A stretch of 32,160 nt of DNA from Herbidospora cretacea (GTDB lineage Bacteria; Actinomycetota; Actinomycetes; Streptosporangiales; Streptosporangiaceae), in NCBI RefSeq assembly GCF_001570605.1, contig NZ_BBXG01000026.1, positions 1 through 32,160 of the forward strand, read 5' to 3'. This document shows, in pieces, positions 9,075-19,990 of this stretch (the stretch's first letter is position 1; each line of letters opens with the position of its first letter). The notes under the pieces are model-generated. The model saw nothing but the letters and a program-made list of their open reading frames with translations. It did not search any database and was not told where the DNA came from. Both the position numbers and the translations under genes were made by a program.

Positions 9075-9965
9075 TCAGAGGCGGGCGGGCCAGCGGGCCA
9101 GCACCTCACGGGCCAGCTCGCGGTAGGCGGTGGCGCCCATCGAACCCGGGTCGAACTGGGTGATCGGCTCACCGGCCAGGGTCGCGTCGGGGAAGCGCAC
9201 GGTCCGGTTGATGACGGTGTGGAACACCTTGTCGCCGAAGCCCTGCATGATCGTCGCGAGCACCTCGCGGGCGTGGAGGGTGCGGGGGTCGTACATGGTG
9301 GCGAGCAGGCCGTCGATCTCCAGCGACTTGTTGAGCCGCTCCTGGACCTTGGAGATCGACTCCATCAGCAGGGCCACGCCGCGCAGCGCGAAGAACTCGC
9401 ACTCCAGGGGGATCATGACACTGTGGGCGCAGGTCAGCGCGTTGACCGTGAGCAGGCCGAGCGACGGCTGGCAGTCGATCAGGCAGATGTCGTAGTAGGG
9501 AAGCAGGGGCTCCAGGCTGCGCTGGAGGGCGTATTCCCGGGCGACCTCGTTGACCAGCCGGATCTCCGCGCCGGAGAGGAAGATGTTGCTGGGGAGCAGG
9601 TCCATGCCCTCGACGCTGGTGGCGAGCAGCGCGTCTTCGGCGGTGACGTCGGGCTCCTCCATGAGGAGGTCGTAGATCGTCGTCTCCAGGGGGCGGGGGT
9701 CGATGCCCAGGCCCACCGAGAGCGCGCCCTGCGGGTCGAAGTCGACCAGCAGGACCTTCTGACCGACCTCGGCTAACGCGGCCCCCAGGTTGATGGTGGT
9801 CGTCGTCTTGCCGACGCCGCCCTTCTGGTTCACCATCGCGACGACACGCGCCGGGCCGTGGTTCTCGGGCGCGGGCGGCTCGGGGAAGACGGGGCGGGGC
9901 CGCCCGGTCGGACCCAGGGCACCCGGGTTCCCCGCGGTCCACGTCTCGTCTGTGGTCGCAGTCAC
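9075..9965 (-). CDS. parA: ParA/Soj-like chromosome-partitioning ATPase
   Basis: Deviant Walker-type ATPase of 296 residues. After a Pro-rich N-terminal stretch of about 38 residues comes the P-loop KGGVGKTT (48-55) with the signature lysine. Then come LLVDFDPQGALSVGLG (Walker A' region) and ICLIDCQPSLGLLT (Walker B region). GTG 9965 is chosen because a GGGAGG site lies about 8 nt upstream and a promoter ends about 30 nt upstream; the frame's opening to 10082 would run back through that promoter. No parB lies beside it. Actinobacteria commonly carry this orphan ParA between xerD and scpA, so a role with the segregation genes is likely but its partner is unknown. Confidence 0.93.
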   Translation of the reverse strand: MTATTDETWTAGNPGALGPTGRPRPVFPEPPAPENHGPARVVAMVNQKGGVGKTTTTINLGAALAEVGQKVLLVDFDPQGALSVGLGIDPRPLETTIYDLLMEEPDVTAEDALLATSVEGMDLLPSNIFLSGAEIRLVNEVAREYALQRSLEPLLPYYDICLIDCQPSLGLLTVNALTCAHSVMIPLECEFFALRGVALLMESISKVQERLNKSLEIDGLLATMYDPRTLHAREVLATIMQGFGDKVFHTVINRTVRFPDATLAGEPITQFDPGSMGATAYRELAREVLARWPARL

Positions 9966-10000
9966 CTGTTGAACCTCCCTGACGGACCCGAATCGGACCG

Positions 10001-10029
10001 AATCTAGAGGGTAGTCACGTATGCGGCAA
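10001..10029 (-). promoter_or_regulatory. parA promoter (sigma-70/HrdB-like)
   Basis: On the minus strand TTGCCG (10029-10024), a 17-nt spacer and TAGATT (10006-10001) form a good vegetative promoter. Transcription should start near 9994, giving a leader of about 30 nt before GTG 9965. Two GATTCGG direct repeats sit around the -10 and the start site. Confidence 0.72.
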
Positions 10030-10068
10030 GGCGCCGCGCCTAAGCAAAGCCAGGGTAATGGAACTGAA

Positions 10069-10986
10069 TCACCTGCGGGCACGGGGATGCGCGGCCGCGT
10101 ACACCTCGCGGAGCCGGTCGACGGTCACCAGGGTGTAGACCTGGGTGGTGGTCACCGAGGCGTGGCCGAGCAGTTCCTGCACGACCCTGACGTCGGCGCC
10201 GCCGTCGAGAAGGTGGGTCGCGAACGAGTGGCGCAGCATGTGCGGGGACACCCCGGACAGACCGGCCCGCTCGGCCGCCGACTGGAGGACCTCCCAGGCC
10301 CCCTGCCGGGTCAGCCGGCCGCCCCGGGCGTTGAGGAACAGGGCGGGCGTCCCCCGGCCGTGAGAGGCGATCTGGGGGCGCGCCCGGACGAGATAGTCGT
10401 CCAGCGCCGACCGGGCGTAGCGGCCCAGCGGGACGATCCTGGTGGTGCCGCCCTTGCCGCGCAGCACCACCTGCGAGGCGGCGGCGATGTCGTCGACGGC
10501 CAGGCCGACGGCCTCGGAGATGCGGGCGCCGGTGCCGTACAGGACCTCCAGAAGAGCCCGGTTCCGGAACGTCAGGGGCGACTCGTCGGGACCCGAGGCG
10601 GCGATGAGGCGCTCGACGTCGTCGACGGTGATCGCCTTGGGCAGCCGCCGGAGGGTGCGCGGCGGCCGCACCTGGTTGGCCGGGTCGTGGCCCGCCACGC
10701 CCTCGCGCAGCGCGAACCGGTGGAGGCCCCGGACGGCCGAGACGGCCCGGGCCGCCGAACTGGCGACCAGGGCCGGATGATCGTCGTCGCCCTCGCGCAG
10801 CGCCGCCAGGAAGGCCACCACGTCGGCCTCGGCGACCTGGCCGATGGAGGCCAGGCCGCGCGAGGACAGATGGTCGACGTAACGCCGCAGGTCACGGCGG
10901 TATGAGGCCAGCGTGTTCGCCGAAAGGCCCCGCTCCACCGCCAGATGGGCGAGGTAGCTGGTGAGTACGGCTTCCGGCGAGCTCAG
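10069..10986 (-). CDS. xerD: Site-specific tyrosine recombinase XerD, probable CTG start
   Basis: Resolves chromosome dimers at dif; 305 residues from CTG 10986. The core-binding domain runs [20 protein letters not shown] then [14 protein letters not shown], matching the first helices of E. coli XerD. The catalytic set is complete: Arg155 (TGARISE), Lys178 (GKGG), His249 and Arg252 ([12 protein letters not shown]), His275 (LLGHASV) and nucleophile Tyr284 (TTQVYT). The first conventional start, GTG 10938, would remove helix 1. Between the in-frame stop at 11002-11004 and that GTG the only start-like codons are CTGs, and CTG 10986 has AGGGGA 6 nt upstream. It follows the NUDIX gene by 15 nt. 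Confidence 0.93.
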   Translation of the reverse strand: MSSPEAVLTSYLAHLAVERGLSANTLASYRRDLRRYVDHLSSRGLASIGQVAEADVVAFLAALREGDDDHPALVASSAARAVSAVRGLHRFALREGVAGHDPANQVRPPRTLRRLPKAITVDDVERLIAASGPDESPLTFRNRALLEVLYGTGARISEAVGLAVDDIAAASQVVLRGKGGTTRIVPLGRYARSALDDYLVRARPQIASHGRGTPALFLNARGGRLTRQGAWEVLQSAAERAGLSGVSPHMLRHSFATHLLDGGADVRVVQELLGHASVTTTQVYTLVTVDRLREVYAAAHPRARR

Positions 10987-11001
10987 CGTAGATCCCCTGG
11001 T

Positions 11002-13322
<2,321 letters not shown>

Positions 13323-13363
13323 CTATCAAAGCCTGGTGTCCCCAGCCCACCCACGTGCGGTAA

Positions 13364-13378
13364 CCCGCCATAGGCGGG
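13364..13378. promoter_or_regulatory. Inverted repeat in the pyrG/acyltransferase divergent region
   Basis: A perfect CCCGCC-ATA-GGCGGG palindrome sits in the 136-nt gap between divergent genes. It could be an operator or a short hairpin. No convincing -35/-10 pair was found on either strand of this gap. Confidence 0.4.
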
Positions 13379-13407
13379 GATTTCACAAGAAGGTAACTTG
13401 ATCGGTT

Positions 13408-14076
13408 ATGTCGATGCGGCAACGGTTGCTGGGCCGTCTGATCCACCGGGTGTGGGCGTACATCCGCGAGGCCGGGGCCATCACGCCCCACTCCACGGGC
13501 GGTTACCGTTTCCGCAGGCTGGGCGAGGGAGTGTGCATCGCCTTCCCGGTGGGGGCGATCTTCGGCGAGCGCTGGATCGAGATCGGCGACCACACCCTGA
13601 TCGGCGAGCGGGTGTCGATCTCGGCCGGGATGTGGCCCGGCCTGGACCTGGGTCCCGACTCCCTCGTGCGGATCGGCGGATCGTGCTCGATCGGCCGCGG
13701 CACCCACATCGTCGGCCACCAGTCGATCGACATCGGCGACCACGTCTTCACCGGCCCGTACGTCTACATCACCGACCAGAACCACGTCTACGACGACCCT
13801 TCGATCCCGGTCGGGCGCCAGTGGCCGCGTAACAATCCGGTCAGCATCGGCGAGGGCTCCTGGCTCGGGACCGGGGCGATCATTCTGCCCGGGACGCGGA
13901 TCGGCCGGCAGTGCGTCGTCGCAGGTGGGGCCGTGGTCCGAGGGGAGTTCCCGGATCACTGCGTGATCGCCGGGGTGCCCGCGAAGATCGTGCGGCGCTA
14001 CTCCCCCGAGGAGGGCTGGGTGGCGCCGGAAGTCCGGTTGATGAGGATCGCGGGAAGTTCCGGGGATATTTCGTAA
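13408..14076 (+). CDS. Left-handed beta-helix (hexapeptide) acyltransferase
   Basis: Probable trimeric O- or N-acetyltransferase of the LbH family, 222 residues. Imperfect hexapeptide repeats run from about residue 55 to 195 (IEIGDH, LIGERV, IGRGTH, IDIGDH, VSIGEG, AIILPG, RIGRQC). The probable catalytic His126 lies in ITDQNHVYDDP, as in the maltose/galactoside acetyltransferase group. The ending GVPAKIVRRY is also characteristic. ATG 13408 follows directly after an in-frame TGA; the only ribosome-site-like AAGAAGG is about 15 nt away, so initiation is weakly supported (ATG 13414 is the alternative). The acceptor is unknown. It ends with tandem stops TAA TAG and is followed by a DUF4126 gene. 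Confidence 0.88.
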   Translation: MSMRQRLLGRLIHRVWAYIREAGAITPHSTGGYRFRRLGEGVCIAFPVGAIFGERWIEIGDHTLIGERVSISAGMWPGLDLGPDSLVRIGGSCSIGRGTHIVGHQSIDIGDHVFTGPYVYITDQNHVYDDPSIPVGRQWPRNNPVSIGEGSWLGTGAIILPGTRIGRQCVVAGGAVVRGEFPDHCVIAGVPAKIVRRYSPEEGWVAPEVRLMRIAGSSGDIS

Positions 14077-14115
14077 TAGTGGGTCGTTGTCCCCTCGAAG
14101 GGAGATCGATCTGCT

Positions 14116-14718
14116 GTGTTCGCGACACTGACCGGGCTGGGGCTGTCGACGGCGGCCGGCCTGAACGCGTACATCCCGCTGATGGTCGTCGGGGTCCTGG
14201 CCAACGTGACCGACGCGATCAAACTGCCCGAGGAGTACGCCTGGCTGTCCAACGGATGGGTCCTGGGGATCATCGGCGTGCTGCTGCTGGCCGAGTTCGT
14301 CCTGGACAAGGTCCCGGTCGTCGACCATGTGAACGACATCATCCAGACCGCGGTCCGCCCCGCGGCCGGCGGCGTCGTCTTCAGCGCGACCTCGGCGGCC
14401 TCCCAGCTCGACAACTCAACGTGGATGGCCGAGCACCCGGCGGTCGGCTGGATGCTGGGCATCGTGACGGCCCTGATCGTCCACCTGGTCAAGTCGGGCA
14501 CCCGCCCGGTGGTCAACGCCACGACGGCCGGCGTGGGGGCCCCGGTCGTGAGCACGGTCGAGGACGCCGGCTCCCTGTCGCTGAGCCTGGTGGCGGTGTT
14601 CCTGCCGGTGCTGGTGCTGGTCTTCCTGGCGGGGATGATCGCGATCGGCTGGGTAGCGGTACGGCGCATGAGACGCTTCAAACAGTCCCGGGCCCTGGCC
14701 AGAGCGGCCAGGACCTGA
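14116..14718 (+). CDS. DUF4126 family membrane protein
   Basis: Integral membrane protein of unknown function, 200 residues. It opens with LTGLGLSTAAGLNAYIPLMVVGVLA, the usual beginning of DUF4126 proteins. Hydrophobic segments lie near residues 5-30, 48-65, 110-130 and 150-185, followed by a basic cytoplasmic tail (RRMRRFKQSRALARAART). The start is GTG with AAGGGAG about 10 nt upstream. It lies 39 nt after the acyltransferase gene on the same strand and may share its transcript. It converges on the methyltransferase gene. Confidence 0.85.
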   Translation: MFATLTGLGLSTAAGLNAYIPLMVVGVLANVTDAIKLPEEYAWLSNGWVLGIIGVLLLAEFVLDKVPVVDHVNDIIQTAVRPAAGGVVFSATSAASQLDNSTWMAEHPAVGWMLGIVTALIVHLVKSGTRPVVNATTAGVGAPVVSTVEDAGSLSLSLVAVFLPVLVLVFLAGMIAIGWVAVRRMRRFKQSRALARAART

Positions 14719-14765
14719 CACCCGGCTCACCCGCGCCGCTCATCACCGGCACGGGCATCGGCGGG

Positions 14766-15524
14766 TCACTGGCGTTCGAGGGTGAGCAGGGTGTCGGAGA
14801 ACTCCGGGGCCGGGGCGCCGGGGTCGGCGGCGACGGCCCGCTCCAGGCGCTGGAAGCCCTCTTCCAGCGCCTCGGGGGTCAGCTGGGAGAAGAACGACAG
14901 CGTGCGCAGCCGAAGGCGCTGGAGCACCTCCTCGCGGGTGCCGGAGGAGGGCTGGACCACCGTGCCGAAGTGGGCGACGCGCCAGCCGGCCGAGGTGAAG
15001 GTCTCGATCACCTCGTGGAGCGGCTGGAACAGCCCGGCGTCGATCTCGAAGCCGCGCTCGAAGTGTTCCAGCCACCACGGCCGGGGATGGTGGTCGCGGA
15101 AGTTGGCGCGCAGTAACAGCCGCCCGCCGGGCCGGAGCACCCTGGCCAGCTCGCGGGCCGCCCGCGGCTTGTCCTGGACGTGGTGCCACGCCAGGAACAT
15201 GAGCGCGTAGTCGGCGCTGCCGGACGGCACCGGCATCTCCTCGGCGGAGCCCGCCAGATAGCGCACGTCGGGATGGCGGGACTGCTCCTGCGCCACCTCG
15301 CGCATCCGCACCGACGGATCGACTCCGACCACCGGCCCGAACGCCTCCGCCAGGGCGGGGGTGAACCGGCCGGTCCCCGAGCCGACGTCGAGCCCGTTCA
15401 GGGGCCGCCGCTCGGGGAGCACCGCCGCGAAGGCGTCGATCCACACCTGCCGCTGCCGCTCGGTCAGCGCCCGGCCCCGCGCGTAGTGCCGGTGCTGCTC
15501 CTGGTCGTAGTCGACCCGCCTCAT
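14766..15524 (-). CDS. Class I SAM-dependent methyltransferase
   Basis: Rossmann-fold methyltransferase, 252 residues, substrate unknown. Motif I is GLDVGSGTGRF (44-54), the acidic end of strand 2 is Asp69 in VGVDPS, and the later motifs are AGSAEEMPVPSGSADY and LARVLRPGGRLLLR. This pattern fits the UbiE/methyltransferase-11 group of small-molecule enzymes. It starts 11 nt after the uvrB stop and probably shares the uvrB transcript. Nothing in the neighbours points to a substrate. Confidence 0.9.
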   Translation of the reverse strand: MRRVDYDQEQHRHYARGRALTERQRQVWIDAFAAVLPERRPLNGLDVGSGTGRFTPALAEAFGPVVGVDPSVRMREVAQEQSRHPDVRYLAGSAEEMPVPSGSADYALMFLAWHHVQDKPRAARELARVLRPGGRLLLRANFRDHHPRPWWLEHFERGFEIDAGLFQPLHEVIETFTSAGWRVAHFGTVVQPSSGTREEVLQRLRLRTLSFFSQLTPEALEEGFQRLERAVAADPGAPAPEFSDTLLTLERQ

Positions 15525-15535
15525 CGCCGCTCCCC

Positions 15536-17647
15536 TCAGCCGACCCCGGCCGTCTTCATGTCGCGGACCTCGCGCTTGAGCTCCTTGATCTCGTCGCGCA
15601 GCCGGGCCGCGACCTCGAACTGCAGGTCGGCCGCCGCGGCGTGCATCTGCTCGGTGAGCGACTCGACCAGCGACTCCAGCTGGGCCCGGGGCATCTCCCC
15701 CACGATCGCCTTGGCGTGCTGCCCCGCCTGACGGGACTTGAGCCCCGGCACGGGGGCCTTGCCGCGCGACTGCTGCCGGCCGCCGCCGCCGAGGAGCTCG
15801 GCCGTGTCGGCGTCCTCCCGGTTGAGCGAGTCGAGGATGTCGGCGATCTTCTTGCGGAGCGGCTGCGGATCGATGCCGGCCGCCTCGTTGTAGGCGACCT
15901 GCTTGGCCCGGCGCCGGTTGGTCTCCTCGATCGCCCGCTCCATGCTGGGGGTGATCTTGTCGGCGTACATGTGGACCTGGCCCGAGACGTTACGGGCGGC
16001 ACGGCCGATCGTCTGGATCAGCGACGTCTCCGACCGCAGGAAGCCCTCTTTGTCGGCGTCGAGGATCGCGACCAGCGACACCTCGGGCAGGTCGAGGCCC
16101 TCACGCAGCAGGTTGATGCCGACCAGGACGTCGAACTCGCCCACCCGCAGCTCGCGCAGCAGCTCGATGCGCCGCAGCGTGTCGACCTCGCTGTGCAGGT
16201 AGCGGACCCGGATGCCGTTCTCCAGCAGGTAGTCGGTCAGGTCTTCGGACATCTTCTTGGTCAGCGTGGTGACCAGGACCCGCTCGTCGCGGTCGGCGCG
16301 GGCGCGGATCTCCTCCATCAGGTCGTCGATCTGGCCCTTCGTCGGCTTGATCACGACCTCGGGGTCGACCAGCCCGGTCGGGCGGATGACCAGCTCGACG
16401 AACTCGCCCTTCGCCCGGCCCAGTTCGTAGGGGCCCGGGGTGGCCGACAGGTAGACCGTCTGGCCGATGCGGCCGAGGAACTCCTCCCACTTCAGCGGGC
16501 GGTTGTCCATCGCCGACGGCAGGCGGAACCCGTGGTCGACCAGGGTGCGCTTGCGGGAGGCGTCGCCTTCGTACATCGCGCCGATCTGCGGGACGGTCTG
16601 GTGGGACTCGTCGAGGACCAGCAGGAAGTCTTCGGGGAAGTAGTCGAGCAGGGTGTAAGGAGCCGTGCCGGCCTCGCGGCCGTCGATGTGGCGGGAGTAG
16701 TTCTCGATGCCGGAGCACGAGCCGATCTGGCGCATCATCTCGATGTCGTAGGTCGTCCGCATGCGCAGGCGCTGGGCCTCCAGCAGCTTGTTCTGGCCCT
16801 CCAGCTCGGCCAGCCGCTCGGACAGCTCGCGCTCGATGCCGTTGATCGCGCGCTCCATGCGCTCGGGACCAGCCACGTAGTGGGACGCCGGGAAGATGTA
16901 GAGCTCGGTGTCCTCGGTGATCACCTCGCCGGTGAGCGGGTGGAGGGTGGCGAGCTTCTCGACCTCGTCGCCGAACATCTCGATGCGGACGGCGAGCTCC
17001 TCGTACTGAGGGATGATCTCGATCGTGTCGCCGCGGACCCGGAACGTGCCCCGGGTGAAGGCGAGGTCGTTGCGGGCGTACTGCATGTCGACCAGGCGGC
17101 GGAGCAGGCGGTCGCGCTCGATCTCCTGGCCGACCTTCAGGCGCAGCATGCGGTCGACGTATTCCTGCGGGGTGCCCAGGCCGTAGATGCACGACACCGA
17201 GGCGACCACGATCGTGTCGCGGCGGGTCAGCAGCGAGTTGGTCGCCGAGTGGCGCAGCCGCTCGACCTCCTCGTTGATCGAGGAGTCCTTCTCGATGTAG
17301 GTGTCGCTCTGCGGGACGTAGGCCTCGGGCTGGTAGTAGTCGTAGTAGCTGACGAAGTATTCGACGGCGTTGTTGGGCAGCATCTCGCGCAGCTCGTTGG
17401 CGAACTGGGCCGCGAGCGTCTTGTTGGGCTGCATCACCAGAGCGGGCCGCTGGAGCTTCTCCACCAGCCACGCGACGGTCGCCGTCTTACCGGTTCCGGT
17501 CGCGCCGAGGAGGACGGTGTCCTTGTCCCCCGCGCCCACGCGGCGCTCCAGCTCGGCGATCGCGGCTGGTTGGTCACCGGACGGCGACATCTCTGTGACG
17601 ACCTGGAAGGGCGCCACCTTGCGCTGCAAATCTGTTACCGGCCTCAC
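15536..17647 (-). CDS. uvrB: Excinuclease ABC subunit B
   Basis: Damage-verifying helicase-like subunit of nucleotide excision repair; 703 residues. P-loop GATGTGKT lies at 48-55. The beta-hairpin that clamps DNA is the Tyr-rich [19 protein letters not shown] segment near 105-123, then come DESHQT and helicase motifs V/VI ([25 protein letters not shown]). The C-terminal UVR motif ([19 protein letters not shown]) binds UvrC. The assigned GTG 17647 has GGAGG only 2 nt upstream, too close for normal use, while a TAGGTT hexamer lies 8 nt upstream, so a leaderless message is possible. It is divergent from the Spo0M-like gene. Confidence 0.97.
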   Translation of the reverse strand: MRPVTDLQRKVAPFQVVTEMSPSGDQPAAIAELERRVGAGDKDTVLLGATGTGKTATVAWLVEKLQRPALVMQPNKTLAAQFANELREMLPNNAVEYFVSYYDYYQPEAYVPQSDTYIEKDSSINEEVERLRHSATNSLLTRRDTIVVASVSCIYGLGTPQEYVDRMLRLKVGQEIERDRLLRRLVDMQYARNDLAFTRGTFRVRGDTIEIIPQYEELAVRIEMFGDEVEKLATLHPLTGEVITEDTELYIFPASHYVAGPERMERAINGIERELSERLAELEGQNKLLEAQRLRMRTTYDIEMMRQIGSCSGIENYSRHIDGREAGTAPYTLLDYFPEDFLLVLDESHQTVPQIGAMYEGDASRKRTLVDHGFRLPSAMDNRPLKWEEFLGRIGQTVYLSATPGPYELGRAKGEFVELVIRPTGLVDPEVVIKPTKGQIDDLMEEIRARADRDERVLVTTLTKKMSEDLTDYLLENGIRVRYLHSEVDTLRRIELLRELRVGEFDVLVGINLLREGLDLPEVSLVAILDADKEGFLRSETSLIQTIGRAARNVSGQVHMYADKITPSMERAIEETNRRRAKQVAYNEAAGIDPQPLRKKIADILDSLNREDADTAELLGGGGRQQSRGKAPVPGLKSRQAGQHAKAIVGEMPRAQLESLVESLTEQMHAAAADLQFEVAARLRDEIKELKREVRDMKTAGVG

Positions 17648-17655
17648 GCCTCCAT

Positions 17656-17661
17656 AACCTA
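17656..17661 (-). promoter_or_regulatory. Candidate -10 element for near-leaderless uvrB transcript
   Basis: TAGGTT on the minus strand lies 8 nt before GTG 17647. No clear -35 was found, and no actinobacterial LexA box (GAAC-N4-GTTC) was seen nearby. Confidence 0.33.
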
Positions 17662-17689
17662 CGCGGCCCCACCGACAATTCCGGGGTCA

Positions 17690-17705
17690 CCCGTTTGCAA
17701 GCGGG
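17690..17705. promoter_or_regulatory. Near-perfect 16-bp palindrome between uvrB and spo0M
   Basis: CCCGTTTGCAAGCGGG matches its reverse complement except for one symmetric pair. It lies between the two divergent starts and could be an operator acting on either gene. Confidence 0.4.
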
Positions 17706-17813
17706 CGGCAAGTCAGCCTCGTTAGGTTACGTTCGCACCAGGTTGGGGAACCCGGCGGCCCGAACCGGCCGTTAGAGCGATCAACCGTCACAATTCAGTA
17801 GGAGCCTCCTGAA

Positions 17814-18587
17814 ATGGTCTTCCGCAAGCTCATGGCCGCCTTCGGGGCCGGCGTCGAGGTCGACACCGTTCTCGCCACCTCGACCGTCCGTCCCGGCGAC
17901 ACCCTCTCCGGCCAGGTCAACTTCGTGGGTGGCGGCAGCGACTACAACGTCGAGGGCATCTTCATCGACTTCACCGCCGTCGTCGAGGTCGAGAGCGGCG
18001 ACAGCGAATACCACGCCAACTACAGCTTCCTGCGCCAGCAGGTCGCCGGGCCGTTCCACCTGACCGCCGGCGCCCGCCACGCCGCGCCGTTCCAGATCCC
18101 GGTCCCGTGGGAGACCCCGATCAGCGCCATCGGCGGCCACCCGCTGCGCGGCATGAAGCTCGGCGTGAAGACCGAGCTCTCGCTGGCCGGCGCCCTCGAC
18201 AAGGGCGACCTCGACCCGCTGTTCGTCACCCCGCTGCCCATCCAGGAACACCTGATCATGGCGCTCGACCGCCAGGGCTTCCGGTTCAGCAAGGCCGACC
18301 TCGAGCGCGGCACCCTCCAGGGCTCCCGCATGCCGTTCTACCAGGAGATCGAGTACTACGCCGGTCCCCAGTGGAGCCGCCACTTCAACGCGCTGGAGCT
18401 GACCTTCATCACCAGCCCCCACGCGGTCGACGTCATCCTCGAGGCCGACAAGCGCGGCGGTTTCATGAGCTCGGGCCACGACACCTACAACCGCTTCACG
18501 GTCCCCCTCAACGGCAACCTGGGCGCGGCCGAGCAGGCCCTCAACAACGGCCTCCACCAGATGGCCCAGCGCCGCGGCTGGTTCTGA
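17814..18587 (+). CDS. Spo0M-like sporulation-control protein
   Basis: A 257-residue cytoplasmic protein of the SpoOM family (arrestin-like beta-sandwich). In Bacillus the family member influences sporulation phosphorelay and cell-division proteins; the role in actinobacteria is less clear. It begins FRKLMAAFGAGVEVDTVLAT and has the typical RPGDTLSGQVNFVGG and IPVPWETPISAIGGHPL segments. ATG 17814 follows AGGAG by 9 nt; that ribosome site is half of an exact AGGAGCCTCCT palindrome (17800-17810). The gene stands alone, divergent from uvrB, and ends at a hairpin terminator. Confidence 0.9.
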   Translation: MVFRKLMAAFGAGVEVDTVLATSTVRPGDTLSGQVNFVGGGSDYNVEGIFIDFTAVVEVESGDSEYHANYSFLRQQVAGPFHLTAGARHAAPFQIPVPWETPISAIGGHPLRGMKLGVKTELSLAGALDKGDLDPLFVTPLPIQEHLIMALDRQGFRFSKADLERGTLQGSRMPFYQEIEYYAGPQWSRHFNALELTFITSPHAVDVILEADKRGGFMSSGHDTYNRFTVPLNGNLGAAEQALNNGLHQMAQRRGWF

Positions 18588-18605
18588 AGACCTTTACTTC
18601 TCGGT

Positions 18606-18632
18606 ACGGCTTCCGCCCCGCGCGGAGGCCGT
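18606..18632 (+). terminator. Hairpin terminator after the Spo0M-like gene
   Basis: An 11-bp stem (18606-18616 with 18622-18632) has a 5-nt loop and a single G-U pair as plus-strand RNA; on the minus strand that pair becomes A-C. TTCT follows but there is no true U tract. It lies between convergent genes. Confidence 0.55.
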
Positions 18633-18639
18633 TCTCCGT

Positions 18640-19782
18640 TCACCGGCCAAGAACCAGCACTCCGAACCCGACGCAGCAGACCGCCAGCCCCAGCCCGGTC
18701 GCCATGAACCTGGCCACCGGCACCCGCAGCCCGAACCGCCGGCACTGCTCGAACCACAGCAGGGTGGCCAGCGACCCCCAGGGCGTCACGATCGTCCCGG
18801 CGTTGGTGCCGATGAGCAGCGCCAGGACGACCCCCGTATCCTCAGGCGGGAGGCCCCGCTCGACCGCGACATAAGCGGGCAGGTTGTTGACCACGTTCCC
18901 CAGCCCGCCCCCGAGGGCCGCCACGGCGAACGGGTCGCCGCCCGCGACGCCGTCGAGCACCCCCCGGGCCTCCAGCGCCCCCACGACCAGGAACAGCCCG
19001 GTCACGAACACCAGCAGCCCCCACGGGATCAGCCCGAACGACAGCCGCCCCCGGTCCCGCCACGCGAACACCCCGACCGCCACGACCGCCGACACCACGG
19101 CGGCCACCTCGATCGGCACCCCGCCCAGCACCGCCAGCGCGAACGCCAGACAGGCCGCCGCCAGCACCCGGAACACGACCGGATCCCCGATGTCCACCTT
19201 CTCCGGCAGCGTGTACGAAGGCGGATGCCGCCGCCAGTAGAAGACCCACAGGAACACGGCCGTGCACGCGAGGATCACGACCTGGGGCAGCCACATGCGC
19301 CCCGCGAACTCCAGCGGCGGCAACTCCAGCCGGTCGGCGGCCAGCAGGTTCGTGAGGTTGGAGACCGGCAGCAGCAGGCTGGCGGTGTTGGCCAGCCAGA
19401 CGGTCGTCATCGCCAGAGGCAGCCCAGGGATCCCGGCCCGCCCCGCCATGGCCAGCAGAACCGGCGTGAGCAGGACCGCCGTGGTGTCGAGGTTCAGGAA
19501 GACCGTGCAGACGGCCGCGAACCCGAAACAGACCCCGAAGAGCGCCGGATACCGCCCGCGCCCGGCCCGGGCCAGCGCCGCCGCGACGACGTCGAAGACC
19601 CGCGCCTCCTTGGCCAGCTCCGCCAGCACGATCACCGCGCAGAGGAACACCAGCAGCGGCGCGATCCGCCGGAGACTGCTCTCGGCCGCCTCCCACGGAA
19701 GAACCCCGGTCACCAGGCAGACCAGCCCGACCAGCAGCAGCCCGCCCCGAACCCAGTCAAGCACCCGCAACCGCTTCAGCAC
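18640..19782 (-). CDS. ArsB/SLC13-type anion permease
   Basis: Polytopic inner-membrane transporter of about 380 residues in the ion-transporter superfamily that includes arsenite/antimonite (ArsB), NhaD and citrate/sulfate carriers. Two helical-hairpin signatures are visible: FLNLDTTAVLLTPVLLAMA in the first half, and NNLPAYVAVE plus GTNAGTIVTPWGSLATLLW in the second. The last closely resembles the ArsB SLATLLW box. No arsR, arsC or arsA lies nearby, so arsenic transport is not supported by context. GTG 19782 is chosen because homologous-looking sequence begins LKRLRVLDWVRG; the open frame reaches ATG 19899 through Gly/Pro-rich sequence. Confidence 0.82.
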   Translation of the reverse strand: MLKRLRVLDWVRGGLLLVGLVCLVTGVLPWEAAESSLRRIAPLLVFLCAVIVLAELAKEARVFDVVAAALARAGRGRYPALFGVCFGFAAVCTVFLNLDTTAVLLTPVLLAMAGRAGIPGLPLAMTTVWLANTASLLLPVSNLTNLLAADRLELPPLEFAGRMWLPQVVILACTAVFLWVFYWRRHPPSYTLPEKVDIGDPVVFRVLAAACLAFALAVLGGVPIEVAAVVSAVVAVGVFAWRDRGRLSFGLIPWGLLVFVTGLFLVVGALEARGVLDGVAGGDPFAVAALGGGLGNVVNNLPAYVAVERGLPPEDTGVVLALLIGTNAGTIVTPWGSLATLLWFEQCRRFGLRVPVARFMATGLGLAVCCVGFGVLVLGR

Positions 19783-19990
19783 CGGACCCCAACCCGCTCG
19801 CCCACCCCATGAGCCCCACGGATCGTGACCGGCCCCGGCGAAAGATTGTGCCCGACCCGGGAACGGTCCCGACGGCGGACCCGGCGACTCAGGGGCCATC
19901 GGTACGCCGTGTGTTCGGCAGCTGGTGGAACAGCCACAGCCTGGGCTGCCTTCCCGGCAAGGACCTACCTGGCCCGATCCGGAACCCGTG

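Noticed and set aside
10069-10986. Tyrosine recombinase as a sign of an integrated element
   Set aside because: The sequence matches housekeeping XerD, lies in a conserved core gene series, and no attachment site, excisionase or phage gene is nearby.
13398-13832. TTG-started frame with good ribosome-site spacing overlapping the acyltransferase
   Set aside because: It is out of frame with the clear hexapeptide protein and its translation is low-complexity Arg/Pro/His sequence.
18640-19782. Arsenite resistance operon
   Set aside because: The permease resembles ArsB but no arsR, arsC or arsA homologue is present nearby.
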